Assembly (NCBI GenBank): GCA_017998195.1
Contig: JAGODN010000166.1
Location: forward strand, 1 to 6,018
Direction: 5' to 3'
Source: Desulfobulbus sp.
GTDB taxonomy: Bacteria > Desulfobacterota > Desulfobulbia > Desulfobulbales > Desulfobulbaceae
DNA length: 6,018 nucleotides
Shown one piece after another: positions 1 to 5,603 of the stretch. The position numbers and the translations under genes are program-made. The notes beneath the pieces were generated by a model. That model was not told the origin of the DNA. It was given only the letters and a program-made list of their open reading frames with translations, and searched no databases. Positions within the stretch are counted from its first letter, which is position 1. Each line of letters starts with the position of its first letter.

Positions 1-3000
1 AGCGACATCCTCATGCCGGTGATGGACGGCTTTCAGCTCTGCCGCGAGATCCGCGCCGACCCCCGCCTGCACGACCTGCCCATCCTCATCTACACCGGCA
101 CCTACACCAACCCCCAGGACGAGGACCTGGCCCGGCGCTGCGGCGCGGACCGCTTCCTGATGAAGCCGGCCGAGCCGGAACAGCTGCTGGCAATGACCAG
201 GGAGATGGTCGCCCGGGCCGGTCTTTCGCACCCGTCCGCCCCGGCCGAGCCGCCGGAAGAGGAGGTGCTGCTCCTCTACAACGACCGATTGGTGCGCAAG
301 CTGGAGGAGAAGATGCTCCAGCTGCAGGACGAGGTGGTCGCCCGGCAGCGGGCCGAGACCGAGATCCGCCGCCACGCCGAGCGGCTCAAGGCCGTGGTCG
401 AGCTGCTCCAGCAGGGCCACCGGTCACTCGACGCCTTTCTCGAACAGGCCGTGGACAAGGCGGTCCAACTGACCGCCTCCACCATCGGCTTCATCAACCT
501 GTACGACGAACGCTGCCAGGGGTTCAGAAACCCCTGCCTGTCCCGGGAGGTGCCGCCCCAGTGCGAGGTGGCGGACAGCACCGGCTCGTACCATCTCGAC
601 CGGGCCGGCCTCTGGGGCGAGGCGGTGCGCCGGCGGGAGCCGGTCCTGGTCAACGATTTCCAGGCCGACCACCCGCAGAGGCGCGGGTTTCCCGAGGGGC
701 ACGTGCGCATCGAGCGGTTCCTCACCGTGCCGGTGATCCACCAGGGCAGGGTCCAGGCCGTGGTCGGCGTGGCCAACAAGGGCGCGGACTACGACGCCAC
801 CGACACCCTCACCCTGAACCTGCTCATGGAGGCGGTGTGGCAGGCGGTGGAGGCCATGCAGAGCGCCTCGGCCCTGCAGCGCATCGAGTGGCTGCTCGAC
901 CCGCAGCGGCCGGTGGGCCGGACCATCGAGCCCCAGCCGTACGGCGACCTGGCCGCACTGAACACCCACGGGCTGATCCGCACCGCGGTGGGCGGGGCGG
1001 TGCTCACCGACAGTGTCAGCGACTTTCTCGACCTGCTCGAGACCTCGGCCTCGATTTACGAGAAAAACGGCGACTACGCCCTGCACCTGGTCGCCTCCGG
1101 GTGGTGCCGGCTGCTGAACGCGGCCTCGCGCCGCCTCTGCCCGGACGGGGACAACCGCCAGGCCCTGGGCTGCGGCCGCTGGCTCTGCCACGAATCCTGC
1201 TGGACCGACACCGCCCGGCGGGTGATCGACAGCGGCCACGGCCTGGACCGGGCGTGCGCGGGCGGGCTGCGCACCTGCGCCGTGCCGGTGCGCGCCGGCG
1301 GCACGGTCATCGGCGCCATGGCCTTCTGCTACGGCGACCCGCCCGCCGACCCGGAACAGCGCCGGGAACTGGCGGCCCGCTTCCAGGTGGACGAGGAGGA
1401 GCTGCGCCTGTGGGCCGAGGCCTACGAGACCCGGCCGCCGTTCATCATCGACCTGGCCAAGCGGCGGCTGGAGGTGTCGGCTCGCCTGCTCGGCGAGATG
1501 GTCGAGCGCCGCCAGGCGGAAGAGGCGCTCCGGGAGAGCGAGCTGCGCTACCGGGCCCTGTTCGAGAACAGCCTGGACGCGGTCCTGCTCACCGTGCCGG
1601 ACCGGGGCGTGCTCGCCGCCAACCCGGCGGCCTGCCGCATGTTCGGGGGCACCGAAGAGGAACTCCGCGGCCTTGCCCGCGATGAATTTGTCGACACGAG
1701 CGACCCGAACTATGCCCGGCTGCTGGCCGAGCGGCGGACGCGCGGCCTGGCCGCGGGCGAGCTGACCCTGCGCCGCACCGACGGCAGCACCTTCCCGGCC
1801 GAGGTCTCCTCGGTGATGTTCACCGATTACCGGGGCGAGCCGCGCTCGAGCATGATCATCCACGATATCACCGAGCGCAAACAGTCCGAGGCGGAGCGGG
1901 AGAAACTGCGCGGCCAGCTGGCCCAGGCGCAGAAGTTGGAATCGGTGGGACTGTTGGCGGGCGGGGTGGCGCACGATTTCAACAACGCCCTCGGGGTGGT
2001 GCTCGGCTACGCGGAGATGGCCCTGAACAGGGTGGACCCGACCTCGCCGGTGCACGAGGCCTTGAGCGAGATCCACAACGCGGCCCAGCGCTCGGCGGAG
2101 ATCACCCGCCAGCTGCTCGCCTTTGCCCGCCAGCAGACCATCCACCCCCGCGCCCTGTCGATCAACGCCGCCGTGGACGGGATCCGCACCATGCTCGGCC
2201 GGCTCATCGGCGAGGATATCGACTTGCGCTGGCAGCCCGGGAGCGACCCCTGGCCGGTGTGGATGGATCCGGGCCAGGTCGACCAGCTGCTCATCAATCT
2301 TTGCGTCAACGCCCGCGAGGCCATCACCGGGGTGGGCGCGATCACCATCGCCACCGGCAAGGTCAGCCTCGACCCGGCGACCGGCACGGCCCCGCCCGGC
2401 TGCCCGGCCGGGGATTACGTGCTGCTCTCGGTGCAGGACACCGGCAGCGGCATGGACCGGGCGACCAGCGAGCGGATCTTCGAGCCGTTTTTCACCACCA
2501 AGGCGCTGGGCAAGGGCACGGGGCTGGGGTTGGCCATCGTCTACGGCATCGTCACCCAGAACAGGGGCTGCATCCAGGTGGACAGCGCTCCCGGAGCGGG
2601 CACCACCTTCCGCATCTACCTGCCCCGGTACCCGGGCGACATCGGTCCGGCGGCGGAGGAAGAGCCTCCGGCCACGCCCTCCCGCCGGGGCGAGACCGTA
2701 CTCGTGGTCGAGGACGACCCGTTCGTGCGCAAGCTCACCCGGCAGATGCTCGAGGAACTGGGCTACACCGCCCTGGAGGCGGCAAGCCCGGCCGAGGGAC
2801 TGGCCCTGGCGGAGCGGCACCGGCAAACCGTCCGGGTGCTGCTCACCGACGTGATCCTGCCGGAGATGAACGGCCGCGACCTGGCCGCCCGGGTGGCGCA
2901 GCTCTGCCCGGACGTCCGCCCGGTGTTCATGTCCGGCTACGCCGCCGGCATCGTCTCCGAGCGGGGGGTGCTGGAGCCGGGGCTGTCGTTTGTGCAGAAA

Positions 3001-3057
3001 CCCTTTTCGGTCCGGGAGTTGGCCGAGGCCCTGGCGCGGGCGCTGGAGCGGCCGTAG
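1..3057 (+). CDS. Hybrid sensor histidine kinase/response regulator, REC-GAF-PocR-PAS-HisKA-HATPase-REC (5' partial)
   Basis: Two-component hybrid kinase, predicted cytoplasmic because no membrane segment is visible. Residues are numbered from the Met at base 13, but the frame is open to base 1 and the gene starts upstream: the first bases encode the phospho-acceptor Asp of a receiver domain (DILMPVMDGF), whose conserved Lys is K51. A coiled-coil-like linker (about 88-135) follows, then a GAF domain (about 137-283), a PocR-type ligand-binding domain (about 310-470) containing many Cys, a connecting helix, and a PAS domain (about 507-622). The catalytic core has the H-box AHDFNN with phospho-acceptor H654, N-box N766, G1 box DTGSGM at D809, an FEPFFTTK F-box and G2 box GKGTGLGLA from G833. 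A C-terminal receiver has acidic D901/D902, phospho-acceptor D946 and K996. All catalytic residues are present, so an active kinase is expected. The signal and the output partner cannot be read from the window. Family assignment is firm; domain edges are approximate. Confidence 0.96.
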   Translation, partial: SDILMPVMDGFQLCREIRADPRLHDLPILIYTGTYTNPQDEDLARRCGADRFLMKPAEPEQLLAMTREMVARAGLSHPSAPAEPPEEEVLLLYNDRLVRKLEEKMLQLQDEVVARQRAETEIRRHAERLKAVVELLQQGHRSLDAFLEQAVDKAVQLTASTIGFINLYDERCQGFRNPCLSREVPPQCEVADSTGSYHLDRAGLWGEAVRRREPVLVNDFQADHPQRRGFPEGHVRIERFLTVPVIHQGRVQAVVGVANKGADYDATDTLTLNLLMEAVWQAVEAMQSASALQRIEWLLDPQRPVGRTIEPQPYGDLAALNTHGLIRTAVGGAVLTDSVSDFLDLLETSASIYEKNGDYALHLVASGWCRLLNAASRRLCPDGDNRQALGCGRWLCHESCWTDTARRVIDSGHGLDRACAGGLRTCAVPVRAGGTVIGAMAFCYGDPPADPEQRRELAARFQVDEEELRLWAEAYETRPPFIIDLAKRRLEVSARLLGEMVERRQAEEALRESELRYRALFENSLDAVLLTVPDRGVLAANPAACRMFGGTEEELRGLARDEFVDTSDPNYARLLAERRTRGLAAGELTLRRTDGSTFPAEVSSVMFTDYRGEPRSSMIIHDITERKQSEAEREKLRGQLAQAQKLESVGLLAGGVAHDFNNALGVVLGYAEMALNRVDPTSPVHEALSEIHNAAQRSAEITRQLLAFARQQTIHPRALSINAAVDGIRTMLGRLIGEDIDLRWQPGSDPWPVWMDPGQVDQLLINLCVNAREAITGVGAITIATGKVSLDPATGTAPPGCPAGDYVLLSVQDTGSGMDRATSERIFEPFFTTKALGKGTGLGLAIVYGIVTQNRGCIQVDSAPGAGTTFRIYLPRYPGDIGPAAEEEPPATPSRRGETVLVVEDDPFVRKLTRQMLEELGYTALEAASPAEGLALAERHRQTVRVLLTDVILPEMNGRDLAARVAQLCPDVRPVFMSGYAAGIVSERGVLEPGLSFVQKPFSVRELAEALARALERP

Positions 3058-3122
3058 CCCGACGATCCCCGCACCGCGGTCGGCCGCCCGGAGACGCTTC
3101 GGGATCGAACCAGCGGCCTTAT

Positions 3123-3148
3123 GGATATTTTGAATATCCGTTTTCTTT
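3123..3148 (+). terminator. Possible weak intrinsic terminator after the hybrid kinase gene
   Basis: A perfect 7-bp inverted repeat GGATATT/AATATCC (3123-3129 and 3133-3139) with a 3-base TTG loop is followed, after one G, by a T-rich run (TTTTCTTT at 3141-3148). It lies 65 bases after the kinase stop, the expected place for a terminator. The stem has only two G-C pairs and the T run is interrupted, so it would be weak. An operator for a dimeric regulator of the downstream operon is a reasonable alternative. Confidence 0.35.
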
Positions 3149-3151
3149 CCT

Positions 3152-3170
3152 TTTTTCCTTTATGGAAAAA
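3152..3170. repeat. Perfect 7-bp inverted repeat in the AT-rich island
   Basis: TTTTTCC (3152-3158) and GGAAAAA (3164-3170) are exact reverse complements around a 5-base loop TTTAT. It begins 12 bases after the preceding inverted repeat ends. It has no T-run after it on either strand, so it does not look like a terminator. Its place upstream of the uspA-like gene would suit a regulator-binding site, but A/T richness makes chance symmetry more likely than in the surrounding GC-rich DNA. Confidence 0.45.
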
Positions 3171-3220
3171 CCTGCGGTTCTGGCCTAAGGAGAGACTGTC
3201 AGCGCTGCCCGGCGGCGCAC

Positions 3221-3249
3221 CCGGCCCGGTCGGCGGGGCGCCGGCCCGG
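3221..3249. repeat. 9-bp direct repeat CCGGCCCGG, 20-bp period
   Basis: CCGGCCCGG occurs at 3221-3229 and again at 3241-3249. The start-to-start distance is 20 bases, close to two turns of the helix, which is typical of tandem activator sites. The segment is low-complexity GC, so it could be chance. It lies 38 to 66 bases before the GTG of the uspA-like gene. Confidence 0.35.
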
Positions 3250-3273
3250 CAGGCACCGGTCGATCTGCAAGGG

Positions 3274-3279
3274 AGGAGG
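3274..3279 (+). promoter_or_regulatory. Ribosome-binding site deciding the GTG start at 3287
   Basis: AGGAGG, inside a ten-base purine run GGGAGGAGGG at 3271-3280, lies 7 bases before GTG 3287. This near-consensus site fixes the GTG as start; the protein then begins directly with the first beta strand (WKRIIVAID) typical of UspA proteins. Confidence 0.85.
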
Positions 3280-3286
3280 GCGAACC

Positions 3287-3739
3287 GTGGACTGGAAACG
3301 CATCATAGTGGCCATCGACGAGTCACCCCGCTCGACCAGGGCGGTCGAGTACGTGGGCGGCATGCTGGGCCAGCGGCAGGACATCTTTGTCTGTCTGCTG
3401 CACATTTATCCGGAACCGCCGCCGGACTGGTACCGCTCCGGCGCCACCCTGGAGGACTACCGCGATGCGCGGGTGGGGGAGGCGGCGGACCTGTTCGCCC
3501 GGGCCAAAACCATTCTCGCCGGCCATGGCCTGGCCGCAGCAGCGGTGACCGAAAGGTGCCTGATGGCCGAGGGGAAAACGATCAGCGCGGCCATTCTCGA
3601 CATGCAGGTCCGGGAGCACTACGGCACCATCGTGGTGGGCAAGCGCGGCATTCCCAAGGCCGAGGAATTCCTCTTCGGCTCCATTTCCAGCGCCCTGGTC
3701 CACACCGGCCGGGACGTCGCCGTCTGGGTGGTCGGCTGA
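3287..3739 (+). CDS. Universal stress protein, UspA family, ATP-binding type
   Basis: A 150-residue single-domain UspA protein, the usual length for the family; these are cytoplasmic, usually dimeric, nucleotide-binding stress proteins. The N-terminal strand KRIIVAIDES carries the conserved Asp (D11) that contacts adenine in ATP-binding members. Near the C-terminus, from G118 (GKRG) through G131-S132, the spacing is exactly G-2x-G-9x-G(S/T), the diagnostic ATP-binding motif, so nucleotide binding is predicted. The last strand (DVAVWVVG) is typical. Translation starts at GTG with a near-perfect ribosome-binding site, suggesting high expression. The next gene begins one base after its stop, so they are very probably co-transcribed and translationally coupled. 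The physiological stress is unknown. Family assignment is firm; its specific role is not. Confidence 0.95.
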   Translation: MDWKRIIVAIDESPRSTRAVEYVGGMLGQRQDIFVCLLHIYPEPPPDWYRSGATLEDYRDARVGEAADLFARAKTILAGHGLAAAAVTERCLMAEGKTISAAILDMQVREHYGTIVVGKRGIPKAEEFLFGSISSALVHTGRDVAVWVVG

Positions 3740-3740
3740 G

Positions 3741-4757
3741 ATGGCCGCCAGCCACGACCCGACGATTCTGCCGCCGGCCATCGCCGCGACCCTGCGGGAC
3801 CACCGGGTCACCCGCAGTCTGCGGCGCCGGCCGCGGGTGTACACGGACACCACGGATTTCACCGCCATCGACTACGGCGACGTCCTTCTGGTGGAGGACC
3901 GGTACTTTCTGGTCACCGCCTACACCAAGGAGGGGCGGTTCGGGGTCGACGAGCAGGTCAAGCAGTGGGTGCCCAAGGTGGAGGATCTCGCCAGCGGCGC
4001 GTCGTACATTGTCAAGCTGGTGTTTTACGAGACCTTTGACGTCAGCCTGGGCGGCTACACCATCCCCTGCTACCGCAGCCCGGAAAAGGAGGCGCGCATC
4101 CTCGAGCTTGTCCGCGGCCGGCCGCATTTCATGCAGGGGGAACTGCTGCTCGACGAGGCGGGCAACCTGGTGCGGGTGATCGAGCCGGTGGACGGCAACC
4201 GGCTGGACAAGGTCATCCAGCGCAGCCGGCTGTCCCACGAAGAGTATTTGTTCACCGAACTCCCGGATGTGCTCGCCCGCTTCCTGCCGGCCATGGCTGC
4301 GATCGGCTTTCTCCACGAACAGGGATTCCGCCACGGCGATATCCGGCGCGACCACGTGTTTGTCGAGCGGACCACCGGTGAGTTGTACTGGATCGATTTC
4401 GATTACGACTTCCACCTGCCGGAGCGGCCGTTCGCCCTCGACCTGTTCGAACTGGGCAACATCCTCACCTACCTGGTGGGCCGGGGGGACCACACCCCGA
4501 GGACCGTCCAGGATGATGTCACCCTGGGCCCGGTGGTGCTGGACAGGATCACCCCGGCCGATTTCGGCCTGGTCACCCGGAACAGGATCGTCAACCTGCG
4601 CAAGATCTTTCCGTACGTGCCCGAACGACTGAACAGCGTGCTGCTGCACTTCTCCGCGGCCACGGAGGTGTTCTACGACACGGTCGGGGAACTCTGCGAG
4701 GATGTCGGCGCGGCCCTCGCCGACCTGGCGCCTCAGGCGGGTCAGTCCACCAGGTAG
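3741..4757 (+). CDS. Protein-kinase-fold protein with divergent active site
   Basis: A 338-residue soluble protein resembling the protein-kinase/aminoglycoside-phosphotransferase superfamily. Visible elements in order are: strands around LLVEDRYFLVTAYT near the N-terminus, a VAIK-like strand YIVKLVF with K92, a likely alpha-C helix with E117 (EKEARILELV), a hinge-like segment (IEPVDGNRLDKVI), the catalytic loop HGDIRRDH (H198, D200) and a metal-site strand IDFD (D219). It differs from canonical kinases in two places: the loop Asn that coordinates metal is His (H205), and DFG reads DFD (D219-F220-D221). No clear Gly-rich loop is visible. It may be an atypical kinase or a pseudokinase. The ATG lies one base after the uspA-like stop with no good ribosome-binding site of its own, suggesting translational coupling. 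Its 3' end overlaps the convergent SIMPL gene by 16 bases. The C-terminal third (after about residue 250) has no motif I recognise. Substrate unknown. Confidence 0.85.
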   Translation: MAASHDPTILPPAIAATLRDHRVTRSLRRRPRVYTDTTDFTAIDYGDVLLVEDRYFLVTAYTKEGRFGVDEQVKQWVPKVEDLASGASYIVKLVFYETFDVSLGGYTIPCYRSPEKEARILELVRGRPHFMQGELLLDEAGNLVRVIEPVDGNRLDKVIQRSRLSHEEYLFTELPDVLARFLPAMAAIGFLHEQGFRHGDIRRDHVFVERTTGELYWIDFDYDFHLPERPFALDLFELGNILTYLVGRGDHTPRTVQDDVTLGPVVLDRITPADFGLVTRNRIVNLRKIFPYVPERLNSVLLHFSAATEVFYDTVGELCEDVGAALADLAPQAGQSTR

Positions 4758-5461
4758 TATTCCACCGTGCTCACCACCCGCACCCGCTTCAGGTGCTGGG
4801 TATTGGTGTCCCGGTCCTGGATGGTGAACAGCCCCTGGCTGGCGGTGCGGATCCTGCCCAGGCGGCTCTCCGAGTCGCGGGCGAACTTGTCCGCCACCTC
4901 GCGGGCGTTGCGGGTGGCCTCCTCGATCATGGCCGGCTTGATCGCGTTGAGCCCGGAGAAGAGGAACTCCGGCCGGCCGCCGTACTCCTCGCCGCTGAGC
5001 GCTATCCCCTGCTTGCCCAACTCGACCAGGTCGGCCATGGCCGCGCGCACCCGGTCCACCCGGCTCGAATAGACGGTGAGGGTGGAGGTGCCCACGTAGC
5101 GGAATTCGGCCCGGCCGGCGTCGTTGTAGGACTGTGCCTGGCGGTCGATGATGGCCGGCGCGGCGGCGGTGATCTCCTCCCGGGGGAAACCGGCGCGCAC
5201 GAGAAAGTCGGTGACCAGTGCGTTTTTGCGCTGCAGGCTGGTATACAGGGCGCCCAGGTCGTTGGCCGCCTCGCTGAAGCGGATCGGCCAGACCGCCACG
5301 TCGGCGGCCACCTCGCGTTCGGCCAGCCCCTTGACGGTGACGGTCCGCTCCAGGGCGCGGAAGCGCTCGACCCCTTGGGCCAGCTGAAAGCCCAGCGCGG
5401 CCAGGCCAAGGGCGATGCACACGCCGAGCAGGAGGGCGGAAAACGATGCGTTGGTGTTCAT
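4742..5461 (-). CDS. SIMPL (DUF541) domain protein with N-terminal membrane anchor
   Basis: A 239-residue protein. A short polar start is followed by a hydrophobic stretch (about residues 7-29, ALLLGVCIALGLAALGF) that acts as an uncleaved signal anchor or signal peptide, placing the rest in the periplasm. The remainder (about 38-236) is a SIMPL/DUF541 domain: it opens with the characteristic VTVKGLAEREVAADVAVWPI and contains the TSTLTVYS strand and a C-terminal VRVVSTVEYYLVD strand. E. coli YggE, linked to oxidative stress tolerance, is a distant family member; the biochemical function of the family is not settled. The frame is open further upstream, to an ATG at 5680, but the start at 5461 is chosen because a GGAGG site lies 8 bases before it and the signal anchor follows at once. 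It is convergent with the kinase-like gene and divergent from the methyltransferase gene. Confidence 0.93.
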   Translation of the reverse strand: MNTNASFSALLLGVCIALGLAALGFQLAQGVERFRALERTVTVKGLAEREVAADVAVWPIRFSEAANDLGALYTSLQRKNALVTDFLVRAGFPREEITAAAPAIIDRQAQSYNDAGRAEFRYVGTSTLTVYSSRVDRVRAAMADLVELGKQGIALSGEEYGGRPEFLFSGLNAIKPAMIEEATRNAREVADKFARDSESRLGRIRTASQGLFTIQDRDTNTQHLKRVRVVSTVEYYLVD

Positions 5462-5469
5462 GGCTGGTG

Positions 5470-5474
5470 CCTCC
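5470..5474 (-). promoter_or_regulatory. Ribosome-binding site deciding the SIMPL gene start at 5461
   Basis: On the minus strand GGAGG lies 8 bases before ATG 5461. It supports this start over the upstream in-frame ATG at 5680, which would add a non-conserved Pro/Ala-rich extension in front of the signal anchor. Confidence 0.8.
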
Positions 5475-5558
5475 GGGTTGATGGGTGGTGACGGGCGGGT
5501 TTGTTTCCTGGACCCGATCGGCGCGGATGCGGTTCCGGGCTGGGTTGGTTTTTGTGGT

Positions 5559-5585
5559 GGGCGCGTTCCGGTCGCGCCCTTTTTT
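5559..5585 (+). terminator. Intrinsic terminator hairpin in the leader of the methyltransferase gene
   Basis: GGGCGCG (5559-5565) and CGCGCCC (5573-5579) form a perfect 7-bp all-G/C stem around a 7-base loop TTCCGGT, followed immediately by six T (5580-5585). This is a classic Rho-independent terminator reading on the + strand. It ends 18 bases before the methyltransferase GTG and lies beyond the 5' end of the minus-strand SIMPL gene. It would therefore stop either read-through from the convergent uspA/kinase-like operon or a short leader transcript of the methyltransferase gene. Confidence 0.75.
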
Positions 5586-5592
5586 GCGGACA

Positions 5593-5598
5593 GGGGAG
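5593..5598 (+). promoter_or_regulatory. Ribosome-binding site deciding the GTG start at 5604
   Basis: GGGGAG lies 5 bases before GTG 5604. No in-frame ATG is seen in the preceding bases of the leader, and this start places the first zinc-ribbon Cys pair at residues 12 and 15, as expected for the family. Confidence 0.7.
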
Positions 5599-5603
5599 CG
5601 CTC

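Larger units (their letters stand above)
3058..3286. promoter_or_regulatory. Intergenic region between the hybrid kinase and the uspA-like gene
   Basis: This 229-base gap separates two genes on the same strand and should hold the 3' end signal of the kinase transcript and the promoter of the uspA-like operon. Its middle (3121-3170) has only 13 G/C in 50 bases, in sharp contrast to the flanks, and carries two small inverted repeats. The following part (3201-3260) is extremely GC-rich with a 9-bp direct repeat. I could not pick a convincing sigma-70 -35/-10 pair or a sigma-54 GG/GC element. The promoter role is inferred from position. No credible small gene was seen in it. Confidence 0.5.
5462..5592. 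promoter_or_regulatory. Divergent intergenic region between SIMPL and methyltransferase genes
   Basis: These 131 bases, up to the methyltransferase ribosome-binding site, must contain the minus-strand promoter for the SIMPL gene and probably the + promoter for the methyltransferase gene. No convincing -35/-10 pair stands out on either strand; TTGATG at 5478-5483 is the only passable -35-like hexamer on the + strand, and its spaced -10 is poor. The + side ends in an intrinsic terminator (5559-5585). The promoter assignment is from gene orientation only. Confidence 0.45.

Noticed and set aside
424..2826. 800-codon open frame on the minus strand opposite the sensor kinase
   Set aside because: It is the GC-driven antisense shadow of a gene with complete, ordered kinase motifs; its translation is Arg/Gly/Ala/His-rich and shows no recognisable domain.
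3187..3192. AAGGAG ribosome-binding-site-like hexamer in the intergenic region
   Set aside because: No ATG, GTG or TTG at suitable spacing opens a coding frame with any recognisable content.
3121..3195. Possible small membrane peptide beginning MDILNIRFLSFF in the AT-rich gap
   Set aside because: No ribosome-binding site precedes the ATG, hydrophobicity comes from the T-rich DNA, and the frame continues without stop into an out-of-frame shadow of the uspA-like gene.
5532..5571. GTTCCGG repeated at 5532 and 5565 as a possible antiterminator element
   Set aside because: The copies are direct, not complementary to the terminator stem, and seven-base GC-rich repeats are common by chance here; kept only as a note.
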